Notes under the pieces: model-generated
The model's input: the letters and a program-made list of their open reading frames with translations, nothing else
Database searches by the model: none
What the model was told of the DNA's origin: nothing
Origin: Vicinamibacteria bacterium
GTDB taxonomy: Bacteria; Acidobacteriota; Vicinamibacteria; Fen-336
Length of the DNA stretch: 64,000 nt
Direction: 5' to 3'
Assembly (NCBI GenBank): GCA_025994075.1
Contig: JAMQGV010000024.1
Span: forward strand, 62,001-126,000
Translations under genes and position numbers: made by a program
Shown here: piece after piece, positions 8,737 through 18,750 of the stretch
Numbering within the stretch: position 1 is the first letter of the stretch
Layout: each line of letters starts with the position of its first letter

Positions 8737-9629
8737 CCGGGCTGGCGTTCGCCGAAGCGATCCCGCGCTTCGCGCGGCACCTCGACCGCGAGCGCAACGC
8801 CTCGCCCCACACCGTCCGCGCGTACACCCGCGACCTCGAGCAGTTCGAGCGCTGGGCGCGCGACGAGCTGCAGCGCCCGGTGGCCGCCACCGAGGTCGAC
8901 CACCTGCTGGTCCGCTCGTTCCTGGCCCACCTCCATCACCACGGATTGAAGAAGAGTTCCGCCGCCCGCAAGCTGGCCACGCTGCGGACCTTCTTCCGCT
9001 ACCTCGCCCGCGAGGGCATCGTCGAGCGCAACCCGGCCCGGGCCCTGCTCTCGCCGCGGCTCGAGAAGCGGCTGCCCGCCCAGCTCGAGGAGGGCGAGGC
9101 CGCCGCCCTGGTCGAGGTCCCGGGCGACACCGCCGGGGCCGTGCGAGCACGTGCCGTCCTCGAGCTGCTCTACGCGACCGGCATCCGCTGCGCCGAGCTG
9201 GTCGGCCTCGACCTGCCGGAGGTCGACCTGGAGAGCCGCCTGATCCGAGTTCTGGGCAAGGGTAGAAAAGAAAGGGTTGTGCCTTTCGGGCAAGCTGCGG
9301 CGCGGGCGGTACGGGCCTGGATCACCGTCCGGGACGCCCTGGGGCCCCGCGAGGACGCCCTGTTCGTCACCCGCACGGGCCACCGCCTGTCCGACCGCGC
9401 GGTGCGCCGCCTCGTCTCTCAGAGAGTTCGGGCGATCTCCCTCGAAAGAAGGGTCAGTCCCCACACTCTCCGCCACGCCTTCGCCACCCACCTGCTCCAG
9501 CGAGGGGCCGACTTGCGGGCGATCCAGGAGCTTCTCGGCCACGCCAGCCTGTCGACGACCCAGAAATACACCCACGTCAACGCCCGACACATTCTGGAGA
9601 TATACAAGAAAGCGCACCCGCGGGCCTGA
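8733..9629 (+). CDS. xerC: Tyrosine recombinase XerC/XerD family
   Basis: It should resolve chromosome dimers at dif as part of a Xer pair. The 298-residue protein has an N-terminal SAM-like core-binding domain (about 1-95) and a catalytic domain with the full set of residues: R152 (TGIRCAEL), K176 (GKGRKER), H244 and R247 (HTLRHAF), H270 (LLGHASL) and Y279 (TQKYTHV). The GTG start at 8733 overlaps the trmFO stop. Placement beside trmFO and upstream of hslVU is typical of chromosomal XerC rather than a phage or integron integrase. XerC and XerD cannot be told apart with certainty from sequence alone. Confidence 0.94.
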   Translation: MTGLAFAEAIPRFARHLDRERNASPHTVRAYTRDLEQFERWARDELQRPVAATEVDHLLVRSFLAHLHHHGLKKSSAARKLATLRTFFRYLAREGIVERNPARALLSPRLEKRLPAQLEEGEAAALVEVPGDTAGAVRARAVLELLYATGIRCAELVGLDLPEVDLESRLIRVLGKGRKERVVPFGQAAARAVRAWITVRDALGPREDALFVTRTGHRLSDRAVRRLVSQRVRAISLERRVSPHTLRHAFATHLLQRGADLRAIQELLGHASLSTTQKYTHVNARHILEIYKKAHPRA

Positions 9630-9673
9630 CAACCCGGCTGCGACTCCGCAGCCCGCTGCTGCGTCTCATTCCA

Positions 9674-10288
9674 GTGAAGGCGATGGGGTTTCCGCCCACC
9701 GACGAAGAGCTCGTCGCGGCTGTCCAGGCGGGGGAGTCGTCCGCCTTCGACGAGCTGGTGCGGCGCTGGGAGCGGAAGATCCGCGGCGCCGTGTACCGGG
9801 TGGTGGGGTCGGAGGAGGAGGCGCGCGACGTGACGCAGGAGGCGTTCCTCAAGGCCTACCGGGGCCTGCCGGGGTTCAAGAGCGAGGCGCGATTCTCCTC
9901 GTGGCTCTACCAGATCGCGCTCAACCTCTCGCGCGACCGGCTGCGCCGCCGCAAGCTGCGCGACCACGCGAGCCTCGACGCGATGGAGGAGGACGGCGTG
10001 GCTTCGCCCGCGCTCGTCTCCCGCGCGCCCGACGCCCACGCCCAGTTCGAGCGCGGCGACCTCTCGCGGCGCGTCGCGGCGGCGGTGGCCGCGCTGCCCG
10101 ACGACCAGCGCGAGGTGATCGTGCTGAAGGAGTACCAGGACCTGACGTTCGTCGAGATCGCCGAGGTGCTGGACCTGCCGGTGTCGACCGTGAAGACGCG
10201 GCTGTACCGCGGCCTCACCCTGCTGCGCGAGCGGCTCGAGCAGCAGGGTGTCGCCAGCTACGCCCGCGCCGGCGTGGCCCTGCTGTGA
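9674..10288 (+). CDS. ECF-type RNA polymerase sigma factor
   Basis: This 204-residue protein has sigma region 2 (about 25-92, including the DVTQEAFLKAYRGL and FSSWLYQIALNLSRD segments) and region 4 (about 133-188, with LPDDQREVIVLKEYQ and the helix-turn-helix VSTVKTRLYRG). Regions 1 and 3 are absent, as in extracytoplasmic function sigma factors. A GTG at 9674 or an ATG at 9683 could start it. It lies 16 bases ahead of a zinc-finger anti-sigma gene, so it is probably held inactive by that membrane protein until an envelope signal releases it. The target genes are not shown by the sequence. Confidence 0.95.
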   Translation: MKAMGFPPTDEELVAAVQAGESSAFDELVRRWERKIRGAVYRVVGSEEEARDVTQEAFLKAYRGLPGFKSEARFSSWLYQIALNLSRDRLRRRKLRDHASLDAMEEDGVASPALVSRAPDAHAQFERGDLSRRVAAAVAALPDDQREVIVLKEYQDLTFVEIAEVLDLPVSTVKTRLYRGLTLLRERLEQQGVASYARAGVALL

Positions 10289-10304
10289 GGGATTGAAGAC
10301 TGCC

Positions 10305-10979
10305 ATGACGGACTGCGAACGCTCCCGCGAAGACCTGATCGACCTGCTCTACGGCGAAGCCGGACCCGACGCCCGGCTGCGGGCCGAAGGGCACCTCGCC
10401 GCCTGCGACGCCTGCCGCGCGGAACACGAAGCGCTGCGCCGCGTGCGCGGGCAGTTGCCGGAGTGGAAGCTGCCCGAGGCGCGGGTGCTGCGGCCGCGGC
10501 GCTGGGCGCTGCCGGTGGCGGCGCAGGCCGCGCTCGGCCTCGCCGCCGGCCTGCTGCTGGCGCTCGGCCTCGTCGTGCTGACCGGCTCCGAGGTGCGCTA
10601 CGAGGGCGGCGCGCTCGCCGTGCGCATCGGCCGCCCCGCCCCGGCGCCGAGCGTCGACCTCGAGGCGCGGCTGGCCGCGCAGGAAGAGCGTCATCGCCAG
10701 GAGATCGCGGCCCTGCGCGCATCGCTGCAGGCCCCCGCGCCGGCGGACGAGCGGGTGCTGGCGCTCGTCGACGAGCGCATCCGCGCCGCGGAGGCGCGGC
10801 AGGCGGTACTGCTGTCGTCGAGCCTCGCCGACTTCGCCGAGAAGAGCGACGCCCAGCGCCGCTACGACCTCGCCCGCGTCTCGCAGGGGTTGTCCTATCT
10901 CGACCAGCGCACCGGCCGCCAGCTCGCCCGCACGTCCGAGCTGATGGGCTACGTGCTGCAGGCCTCGGACCAGCGATGA
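10305..10979 (+). CDS. Zinc-finger (ZAS-type) transmembrane anti-sigma factor
   Basis: The 224-residue protein carries an N-terminal zinc-binding anti-sigma motif: C4, then H30-x3-C34-x2-C37. A single transmembrane helix spans about 68-93. The C-terminal part (about 100-224) is predicted to be outside the membrane and is helical with a coiled-coil look (EARLAAQEERHRQEIAALRA). Such proteins bind their cognate sigma factor at the inner face of the membrane. It starts at the ATG at 10305, 16 bases after the sigma gene, and overlaps the next gene by four bases (ATGA). The extracytoplasmic part should be the sensor, ligand unknown. Confidence 0.9.
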   Translation: MTDCERSREDLIDLLYGEAGPDARLRAEGHLAACDACRAEHEALRRVRGQLPEWKLPEARVLRPRRWALPVAAQAALGLAAGLLLALGLVVLTGSEVRYEGGALAVRIGRPAPAPSVDLEARLAAQEERHRQEIAALRASLQAPAPADERVLALVDERIRAAEARQAVLLSSSLADFAEKSDAQRRYDLARVSQGLSYLDQRTGRQLARTSELMGYVLQASDQR

Positions 10980-11977
10980 AGGCGCACGCTTTCGTCGCGC
11001 TGCTCGCCGCGGCGCCGCTGGCTCTGGCCCAGGACGCAGGTCCCGAGCGCAACGAACTGCAGGGGCTCGCCTCCGTCTTCGAGCAGTCGCTGCGCGAGAC
11101 CACCCGGCCCGGCCTGTTCATGATGGGCTTCGACGCGCCGCGCAGCTTCTACCTGCCCGGCGTCGGCGCCGTGATCGTGCTCTCGCCGCGGGCGCTGCCG
11201 GTGGAGCGCCGACCCCTGGTGCGGCGCCGGCTGGAGGGAGTGCCCTACGCGAGCGCGCTGCGCGAGCTGGAAGCGCGGCGGGCCGAGGCGCGCAGCCCGG
11301 AGGAGGAGCAGGCTCTGGCCCAGAGCATCGCCAACCTGCGCCGCCTCCAGGAGCTGCACGCCCGCGAGAACGAGGAGCGGGCGCGGGCCCACGCCGCGCT
11401 GGCCCGCGAGGCCGCGCGCGAGGCGGCGCGCAGCGCGCCCATGGTCGCCGACGTGCGCGAGCTGGAGCGCCAGGTGCTGGCCATGCAGGAGGAGGCCGAG
11501 CGCTCGCGGCGCGAGGCCGAGGCGCAGCTCGAGCGCCTGAGCCACGAGGTCCGGCTGCGGATGCCGCTCCCGCCCGACGCGCCGCCGCCGCCGGACGCTC
11601 CGACGCCCGCCGCGGCGCCCGCGGCACCGAGCGCACCGGCCGCCCCCGCCGCTCCCGCGGTGGCGCCTCCCGCGCCGTGGGCGTTCTGGTTCGAGGTCGA
11701 GGAACTGGGCGAAGAGGGCACGCCCGAGGCCACGCTCGAGGCCGTGCGCGCGACGCTGGTTCGGGCCCTCGAGACCCAGGGGCCGCGGCTGCGCGGCCTC
11801 GCCCCCCAGGAGGGCATCGTCGTCGCCGTCGACCTCGTGGCCGGCGGCTGGCCCGGCCTGCCCACGAAGCGCCGCACGCTGGTGGCGCGCGTCGCCCGGA
11901 AGGATCTCGACGCCCGCGCCGCCGGCAAGCTCCCCGCCGAGGAGTTCGCGAAGAAGGTCCAGCTCCTCGAGTACTGA
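10976..11977 (+). CDS. Secreted coiled-coil protein linked to the sigma/anti-sigma pair
   Basis: I do not recognise a family. The 333-residue product has a signal peptide (1-18, cleavage near ALA-QD), a short beta-rich part (about 45-75) with FYLPGVGAVIVLSP, a long charged coiled coil (about 92-195), a Pro/Ala-rich linker (about 195-235), and a folded C-terminal domain (about 236-333). The start overlaps the anti-sigma stop, so all three genes are probably made together. The likely location is the periplasm. A role in sensing or transmitting the signal to the anti-sigma factor is a guess from context. Confidence 0.75.
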   Translation: MKAHAFVALLAAAPLALAQDAGPERNELQGLASVFEQSLRETTRPGLFMMGFDAPRSFYLPGVGAVIVLSPRALPVERRPLVRRRLEGVPYASALRELEARRAEARSPEEEQALAQSIANLRRLQELHARENEERARAHAALAREAAREAARSAPMVADVRELERQVLAMQEEAERSRREAEAQLERLSHEVRLRMPLPPDAPPPPDAPTPAAAPAAPSAPAAPAAPAVAPPAPWAFWFEVEELGEEGTPEATLEAVRATLVRALETQGPRLRGLAPQEGIVVAVDLVAGGWPGLPTKRRTLVARVARKDLDARAAGKLPAEEFAKKVQLLEY

Positions 11978-11979
11978 GC

Positions 11980-12363
11980 TCAGCGCCGGCGCAGCAGCAG
12001 GGCGAGCGTGACGAGCGCCAGCGTGCCGTCGGTGCCGGCGAAGAGCAGGAACGTCGCGGGCGACTGCCGCGCGAAGTGGTCGTAGACGAACAGCGCGGCG
12101 CCCAGCGCCTTGACGAACACGCCGGCGACCCAGAAGTAGCCGCGCCGCGCGACCACGTCGCCTGCGGCCCAGAAGTAGCCGAGCGCCAGCGTGATCGTGA
12201 ACAGCCCGTTGAGCTGGGCGTTGATCACGGGCACGGGTTCCGGCGCGCCGAACAGCCGCGCGACCAGCGCCGGCGCCACGAGCAGCGGCAGCCCGAGCAG
12301 CAGGTCGTAGATCCCCGACACCACCGCCAGCGTCCGCAGAGCGCCCGTCGTCCCCTCGCGCAC
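11980..12363 (-). CDS. Small four-helix membrane protein
   Basis: This 127-residue protein has about four hydrophobic segments (for example [26 protein letters not shown] and [15 protein letters not shown]) and ends in LLLRRR. No family was recognised with confidence; small membrane proteins of this kind are common and mostly uncharacterised. It is encoded opposite its neighbours. Its stop is two bases from the stop of the preceding plus-strand gene, and its start is 26 bases from the ATG of hslV, so its promoter must share that short divergent gap. Confidence 0.7.
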   Translation of the reverse strand: MREGTTGALRTLAVVSGIYDLLLGLPLLVAPALVARLFGAPEPVPVINAQLNGLFTITLALGYFWAAGDVVARRGYFWVAGVFVKALGAALFVYDHFARQSPATFLLFAGTDGTLALVTLALLLRRR

Positions 12364-12367
12364 GCCC

Positions 12368-12373
12368 TATACT
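12368..12373 (+). promoter_or_regulatory. Candidate -10 element for hslVU
   Basis: TATACT lies 16 bases before the hslV ATG in the only gap ahead of the long plus-strand run. It matches a sigma-70 -10 hexamer and stands out in very GC-rich sequence. No convincing -35 hexamer sits 16-18 bases upstream, so this is a weak call from pattern only. Confidence 0.4.
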
Positions 12374-12389
12374 AGCCGCGCGCTTTCGC

Positions 12390-12929
12390 ATGTCCGATAC
12401 CCGCCTCCACGGCACCACCATCCTCTGCGTCCGCCACCGCGGCGGCGTGGCGATCGCCGGCGACGGCCAGGTCAGCCTGGGCCAGACCGTGATCAAGGCG
12501 GGCGCCCGCAAGGTGCGCCGGCTGCACGACGGCAAGGTGCTGTGCGGCTTTGCCGGCGCCACCGCCGACGCGATGACCCTGCTCGTCCGTTTCGAGGCGA
12601 AGCTCGAGGAGCACCGCGGCGGGCTCGAGCGCGCTGCCGTCGAGCTCAGCCGCGACTGGCGCACCGACCGCGCGCTGCGCCGGCTGGAGGCGTTCCTGAT
12701 CGTGGCCGACCGCGACGCGGCGTTCCTGCTCTCGGGCGCGGGCGACGTGATCGCGCCCGACGACGGCCTGCTCGCCACCGGCTCCGGCGGCCCCTTCGCG
12801 CTGGCCGCGGCCCGCGCGCTGTGCGCCCACTCCGAACTCGACGCTGCCGCCATCGCGCGCGAGGCGCTGCGGATCGCCGCCTCGATTTGCGTGTACACGA
12901 ACGACCAGCTCGTGGTCGAGGCGCTCTGA
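12390..12929 (+). CDS. hslV: ATP-dependent protease HslV (ClpQ) peptidase subunit
   Basis: HslV forms the double-hexamer proteolytic core of the HslUV protease. The 179-residue protein has the nucleophile region GTTILCVR followed by [14 protein letters not shown], the family signature. The catalytic Thr is Thr9, so eight residues (MSDTRLHG) should be removed to expose it. Other marks are [12 protein letters not shown] and [15 protein letters not shown]. The ATG at 12390 is the first start after the intergenic gap. hslU starts three bases after its stop, consistent with the two being made together. Confidence 0.97.
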   Translation: MSDTRLHGTTILCVRHRGGVAIAGDGQVSLGQTVIKAGARKVRRLHDGKVLCGFAGATADAMTLLVRFEAKLEEHRGGLERAAVELSRDWRTDRALRRLEAFLIVADRDAAFLLSGAGDVIAPDDGLLATGSGGPFALAAARALCAHSELDAAAIAREALRIAASICVYTNDQLVVEAL

Positions 12930-12931
12930 GC

Positions 12932-14307
<1,376 letters not shown>

Positions 14308-14311
<4 letters not shown>

Positions 14312-15537
14312 ACGTGCGCGTCCCCGCCGCGGCGCTGGCCCTCGGTCTCACGCTCGTCGCCTGCGGCAAGCGCGGCGACCCGCTGCCGCCGCTGCGGCGC
14401 CAGCCGCTGCCGGTCGCCAACCTGCGGGTCGCCCAGCTCGGCCCGGAGCTCGTGGTCCGCTTCACGACGCCGCGCACGACGATGGCCGGCGTGGCGATCG
14501 GGCTGATGGACCTCGAGCTGTCCCATGCCTTCGGCACCGGCGCGTTCGACGCGCTGGCCGTCAAGAAGACGCTCAAGGCGGCGCCGGGCGAGGCGCTCGA
14601 GGAGCGTTTCCCGCTGCCCGAGCCCGGCACCGTCTTCCGCTACAAGGCGGTGGTCCGCGCCGATGGGCGCCTCTCGCCCGAGGCGGCCCCCGAGCCGTTC
14701 ACGGTGCGGGCCGCGCCGGAGCCGCCGAAGGACGTGGTCGCCGAGGTCGTGGCGACGGGCCTGCGCCTGCGCTTCACGCCAGCCCCCCTCCCGACCCCGA
14801 CCCCGTCGCCGTCCCCGACCGAGACTCCGTCCCCGACCGCCTCGCCGACCCCGACCGGGTCGCCGTCCCCGACCGAGACTCCGATCCCGACCGGGTCCCC
14901 GATCCCGACCGTGAGCCCGACCCCGACGGCCTCGCCGTCCCCGTCCGCGAGCCCGTCCCCGACAGGGTCCCCGGTCCCGACCGCCTCGCCGGGCCCGTCC
15001 CCGACCGAGACTCCGACGGCCTCTCCGACGCCGACCCCGTCCCCGACGCCGCCCACGGCCGGCACGTTCGTCTACCGCCGCCCGGCCGACGGCAGCTACG
15101 GCGATCCGCTCACGGGGGACCCGCTCACGGCGGACAGCTACGAGGACACGACCGCCGAGCTCGACCAGCGCGTCTGCTACGAGCTGCGCACGGCCGTGTC
15201 GACGAGCCCCCGCGTGGAGAGCGCGCCGAGCGGCGAGGTGTGCCTGGTCCGCCGCGACATCGTGCCGCCGGCGGCGCCGCGCGGGCTGACGGCCCTCGAG
15301 CGCGAGGGCGCGATCGAACTCGAGTGGAGCCCGGCGCCGGACGCGGACGTGGTCGCCTATCGCGTCTACCGGACGGCCGGCGGGAACCGCGAGCGCGTCG
15401 GCGAGGTGAGCGGGACCCGCTACCGCGACGAGGCCCTGCCCCCGGGAGTCGAGGTGTTCGTCTACCAGGTCGCCGCCGTCGACCGGGCCGGCAACGAGGG
15501 CCCGCTCGCCGACGGCGTCAGCGCGAGGAAGCCATGA
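14308..15537 (+). CDS. Lipoprotein with fibronectin type III domains and a Pro/Thr/Ser insert
   Basis: The 409-residue protein starts at a GTG overlapping the hslU stop. A lipobox LVAC puts the lipidated cysteine at residue 19, followed by GKRGDPLPP as in small YifL/LptM-like lipoproteins. Three FN3-like units can be traced: about 33-135, about 138-300, and about 305-409 (PPAAPRGLTAL ... AVDRAGNEGP). The middle one is split by a Pro/Thr/Ser-rich tract (158-251) between strands that would normally be a few residues apart. It is probably an outer-membrane-anchored protein with a stalk-like or glycosylatable loop. The function is unknown, and placement between hslU and metabolic genes gives no strong hint. 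Confidence 0.85.
14779..15060. repeat. Low-complexity repeats coding for a Pro/Thr/Ser tract
   Basis: About 280 bases are built of imperfect units such as CCGACCCCGTC, CCGTCCCCGACC and GAGACTCCG, coding for PTP, SPSPT, ETPSPT and TGSP. The units share phase with the lipoprotein reading frame and are of mixed length, which suggests growth by slippage and recombination. They are coding minisatellite repeats, not a CRISPR array. Confidence 0.85.
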
Positions 15538-16307
15538 ACCGCTACTACCGCGTGCGCGACCACGGGGCCGCCGTCTGGGCCCGCGAGGAGGGGGACCGGC
15601 TCCGCCTGCTCGAGGGCGACCCGCTGCTCCAGCCGCGGGACCGCGGCGAGACGATCCCGAAGGAAGTGGCGCACGTCCTGTGTCCGGTCCACCCGTCGAA
15701 GATCGTCTGCATCGGCCGCAACTACCGCGAGCACGCGGCGGAGCGCGGCAAGCCGGTGCCGAAGGAGCCGCTGCTGTTCCTGAAGCCGCCCTCCGCCCTG
15801 ATCGGACCGGGCCAGCCGATCCGCCACCCGGCCTGGGCGGGGCGCGTCGACCACGAGGCGGAGCTCGGGCTCGTCATCGGCCGCGAGATCGCGCGGCCCG
15901 CGACGCCGCAGGAGGCCGCCGCGGCGATCTTCGGCGTCGTCTGCGTCAACGACGTGACCGCCCGCGAACTGCAGGACAAGGACGTGCAGTTCACCCGCGC
16001 CAAGGGCTTCGACACCTTCTGCCCGACGGGCCCCTGTGTCGCCACGGGCCTCGACCTCGGCGCGCTGAGCGTCGCCTGCAGGGTGAACGGCGAAACCCGT
16101 CAGGACGGCAACACCCGCGACCTGATCTTCGACCCGGCCTACCTGGTCTGGTACGTGTCGCGGGTCATGACGCTGCTGCCGGGCGATATCATCTCCACCG
16201 GGACCCCCGCGGGCGTCAGCCCGCTCCAGCCGGGCGACGTCGTCGAAGTCGAGGTCGAAGGCGTGGGCGTCCTGCGCAACCCCGTGCAGAGCCAGGAAGG
16301 GACGTAG
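15534..16307 (+). CDS. Fumarylacetoacetate hydrolase family protein
   Basis: Members of this family cleave or isomerise beta-diketo or 2-oxo acids with a bound Mg2+ (for example HpcE-type hydratase/isomerases and oxaloacetate decarboxylases). The 257-residue protein shows the motifs KIVCIGRNYREHAAE, the metal-binding HEAELGLVIG, NDVTARELQ, the KGFDTFCPTGP block and GDIISTGTPAGVSP. It starts at an ATG overlapping the lipoprotein stop (ATGA) and ends one base before the transaldolase. The exact substrate cannot be told; linkage to carboxylase genes suggests acid catabolism. Confidence 0.93.
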   Translation: MNRYYRVRDHGAAVWAREEGDRLRLLEGDPLLQPRDRGETIPKEVAHVLCPVHPSKIVCIGRNYREHAAERGKPVPKEPLLFLKPPSALIGPGQPIRHPAWAGRVDHEAELGLVIGREIARPATPQEAAAAIFGVVCVNDVTARELQDKDVQFTRAKGFDTFCPTGPCVATGLDLGALSVACRVNGETRQDGNTRDLIFDPAYLVWYVSRVMTLLPGDIISTGTPAGVSPLQPGDVVEVEVEGVGVLRNPVQSQEGT

Positions 16308-16973
16308 ATGAAGATCTTTCTCGACACCGCCAGCCTGAAGGAGATCCGCGAGGCGGCCACGCTGGGGGTGGTGGACGGCGTCACCACCAACCCGAGCCTG
16401 CTGGCGAAGGAGCAGGGCGAGCCCGAGGAGATCCTGCGCGAGATCTGCGACCTGGTCGACGGGCCGATCTCCGCCGAGGTGGTGGCGACCGATGCCGCCG
16501 GCATGATCCGCGAGGGCAGGCACTGGGCGGCGCTGCACGAGAACATCACCGTCAAGGTGCCGTGCACCGTGGCCGGCATCCAGGCGACGAAGGCGCTCAG
16601 CGGGGCGGGTCACAAGGTGAACGTCACGCTGATCTTCTCGCCGACCCAGGCCCTGATCGCGGCCAAGGCCGGGGCGACCTTCGTCTCGCCTTTCGTCGGC
16701 CGCCTCGACGACATTGCGACGCCGGGCATGGAGATGGTGGCGGACATCGTCCGCATCTTCGCCAACTACGACTACCCGACCGAGGTGCTGGCCGCCTCGC
16801 TGCGCCACCCGATGCACGTGCTGGAGGCGGCGCGCATGGGCGCCCACGTCGGCACCATGCCGGTCACGGTGTTCCACCAGCTCCTCAAGCACCCGCTCAC
16901 CGACATCGGCCTCGAACGCTTCCTGGCCGACTGGGAGAAGGCGAAGAAGGAGCTGGGCGCCAAGGCCCGCTGA
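16308..16973 (+). CDS. Small transaldolase / fructose-6-phosphate aldolase family
   Basis: At 221 residues this belongs to the short TalC/FSA-type transaldolases. It begins [16 protein letters not shown] and includes [12 protein letters not shown], the Schiff-base lysine K83 in ITVKVP, and SPFVGRLDD. The family transfers dihydroxyacetone units in the non-oxidative pentose phosphate path (transaldolase) or makes fructose 6-phosphate from dihydroxyacetone; the two activities cannot be separated here. The ATG directly follows the stop of the FAH-family gene. It is cytoplasmic. Confidence 0.94.
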   Translation: MKIFLDTASLKEIREAATLGVVDGVTTNPSLLAKEQGEPEEILREICDLVDGPISAEVVATDAAGMIREGRHWAALHENITVKVPCTVAGIQATKALSGAGHKVNVTLIFSPTQALIAAKAGATFVSPFVGRLDDIATPGMEMVADIVRIFANYDYPTEVLAASLRHPMHVLEAARMGAHVGTMPVTVFHQLLKHPLTDIGLERFLADWEKAKKELGAKAR

Positions 16974-16975
16974 CG

Positions 16976-17206
16976 ATGCCGCTCTACGAGTTCGTCTGCG
17001 ACGCCTGTCAGGAGAAGTTCGAGCAGATCGTGCCGTCGTTCCGCTCCCAGGCCACCTGCCCGAAGTGCGGCGGCCACGAGGTCGAGAAGCTGCTGTCCAC
17101 GTTCGCGATGAGCTCGGCCGGCGGGGGCGGCGAGCGGGTGCCGGCCATGGCCTCGCGCGGCGGCGGCGGTGGCGGTTGCTGTGGCGGCGGCTGCGGGTGC
17201 CACTGA
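16976..17206 (+). CDS. FmdB-type zinc ribbon protein
   Basis: The 76-residue protein starts [16 protein letters not shown] and has a zinc ribbon formed by C8-x2-C11 and C28-x2-C31, the pattern of the FmdB/CxxC-CxxC-SSSS family. The tail is unusual: a Gly-rich run ending in four more cysteines (C68, C69, C73, C75) and a final histidine, which could bind another metal. The family is thought to act as small regulators, but the role is not settled. Its stop overlaps the ATG of the carboxyltransferase gene (TGATG), so it is made with the carboxylase. Confidence 0.88.
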   Translation: MPLYEFVCDACQEKFEQIVPSFRSQATCPKCGGHEVEKLLSTFAMSSAGGGGERVPAMASRGGGGGGCCGGGCGCH

Positions 17207-18750
17207 TGCACGACCCGACCGCCGTCCTCCAGGACAAGATCGCCCGCGCCGAGGCGGGCGGCGGCGCCGCCCGCCGCGAGCGCCAGCACGCCGAGGGCAA
17301 GCTGACCGCGCGCGAGCGGGTCGAGCTGCTGCTCGACGAGGGCAGCTTCGAGGAGCTCGACAAGCTGGTCGAGCACCGCTGCCTCGACTTCGGCATGGCC
17401 GACCAGAAGATCCCCGGCGACGGCGTCGTCTCCGGCTACGGCCGCATCGACGGCCGGCTGGCCTTCGTCTTCGCCCAGGACTTCACCGTCTTCGGCGGCA
17501 GCCTGTCGGAGACCAACGCCCAGAAGATCGTCAAGGTGATGGACCTGGCGATGAAGATGGGCGCGCCGCTGATCGGCCTCAACGACTCGGGCGGGGCCCG
17601 CATCCAGGAGGGCGTGGCGAGCCTGGGCGGCTACGCCGACATCTTCCTGCGCAACACGCTCGCCTCTGGCGTCGTGCCCCAGATCTCCGCGATCCTCGGT
17701 CCCTGCGCGGGCGGTGCCGTCTACAGCCCCGCCATCACCGACTTCAACGTGATGGTCAAGGACACCGCGTACATGTTCGTGACCGGTCCCGACGTGATCA
17801 AGACCGTCACCCACGAGGAGGTCAGCAAGGAGGACCTGGGCGGGGCGATGACCCACAACGTGAAGTCGGGCGTCGCCCACTTCGCGGTGGACGACGACCG
17901 CGCCTGCCTGGCGCTGATCCGCGAGCTCGTCTCGTTCCTGCCGCAGAACAACCTCGAGGACCCGCCGGTCGTGAAGTCGGAAGACCCGCCCGACCGCGCC
18001 GACGCCGAGCTCGACACCCTGATCCCGCAGGAGACCAACAAGCCCTACGACATCAAGAAGCTGATCGAGGGCGTCGTCGACGACCGCCACTTCCTCGAGG
18101 TCCACGAGCACTACGCGCCCAACATCGTGGTCGGCTTCGCGCGGCTCGGGGGCAAGAGCGTCGGCATCGTCGCCAACCAGCCGGCGGTGCTGGCCGGCTG
18201 CCTGGACATCGACGCCTCGGTCAAGGGCGCCCGCTTCGTGCGCTTCTGCGACGCCTTCAACATCCCGCTCGTCACCTTCGAGGACGTGCCCGGCTTCCTG
18301 CCCGGCACCGCCCAGGAGTGGGGCGGCATCATCCGCCACGGCGCCAAGCTGCTGTACGCCTTCGCCGAGGCGACGGTGCCGAAGCTGACGGTGATCACCC
18401 GCAAGGCCTACGGCGGCGCGTACTGCGTGATGGCCTCCAAGCACATCCGCACCGACGTCAACTTCGCCTACCCGACCGCGGAGATCGCGGTGATGGGGCC
18501 GGAGGGGGCCGTCAACATCCTCTACCGGCGCGAGCTGCAGGCGGCGGAGGACCCCGTCGCCTACCGCAAGTCCAAGGTGGAGGAGTTCAAGGCCAAGTTC
18601 GCGAACCCCTACGTCGCCGCCGACCGCGGCTTCATCGACGAGGTGATCGCTCCCCGCGACACCCGGCGCAAGCTGATCGCCGCCCTCGAGATGAGCAAGC
18701 ACAAGCGCGACAAGAACCCGCCCAAGAAGCACGGCAACATCCCGCTGTGA
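17206..18750 (+). CDS. Acyl-CoA carboxylase carboxyltransferase subunit (propionyl-CoA carboxylase beta type)
   Basis: This 514-residue subunit transfers the carboxyl group from carboxybiotin to an acyl-CoA, most often propionyl-CoA. It has both crotonase-like halves: N-terminal [19 protein letters not shown] and [16 protein letters not shown], and C-terminal [23 protein letters not shown] and [13 protein letters not shown]. The Gly-Gly oxyanion motifs look intact and the length is normal for PccB. It is followed by biotin carboxylase (GTGA overlap) and a biotin carrier gene, a complete three-subunit enzyme. Propionyl-CoA, acetyl-CoA and methylcrotonyl-CoA enzymes cannot be fully separated by eye, but the PccB-like end HGNIPL favours propionyl-CoA. 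Confidence 0.95.
   Translation: MHDPTAVLQDKIARAEAGGGAARRERQHAEGKLTARERVELLLDEGSFEELDKLVEHRCLDFGMADQKIPGDGVVSGYGRIDGRLAFVFAQDFTVFGGSLSETNAQKIVKVMDLAMKMGAPLIGLNDSGGARIQEGVASLGGYADIFLRNTLASGVVPQISAILGPCAGGAVYSPAITDFNVMVKDTAYMFVTGPDVIKTVTHEEVSKEDLGGAMTHNVKSGVAHFAVDDDRACLALIRELVSFLPQNNLEDPPVVKSEDPPDRADAELDTLIPQETNKPYDIKKLIEGVVDDRHFLEVHEHYAPNIVVGFARLGGKSVGIVANQPAVLAGCLDIDASVKGARFVRFCDAFNIPLVTFEDVPGFLPGTAQEWGGIIRHGAKLLYAFAEATVPKLTVITRKAYGGAYCVMASKHIRTDVNFAYPTAEIAVMGPEGAVNILYRRELQAAEDPVAYRKSKVEEFKAKFANPYVAADRGFIDEVIAPRDTRRKLIAALEMSKHKRDKNPPKKHGNIPL

Noticed and set aside
8733..9629. Integrase marking a mobile element
   Set aside because: The tyrosine recombinase sits in the conserved housekeeping order trmFO-xerC with four-base overlap; no att sites, phage or transposase genes are seen.
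9636..9653. Rho-independent terminator after xerC
   Set aside because: GGCTGC/GCAGCC is only a six-base stem with no following T run, so it does not support a terminator call.
14779..15060. CRISPR-like array
   Set aside because: Units are of variable length, have no spacers of constant size and keep reading frame in a lipoprotein; no cas gene is near.
14640..15065. Antisense VGVGDGVG-type protein over the Pro/Thr/Ser repeats
   Set aside because: It is the reverse reading of the repeat tract inside a well-supported lipoprotein gene.
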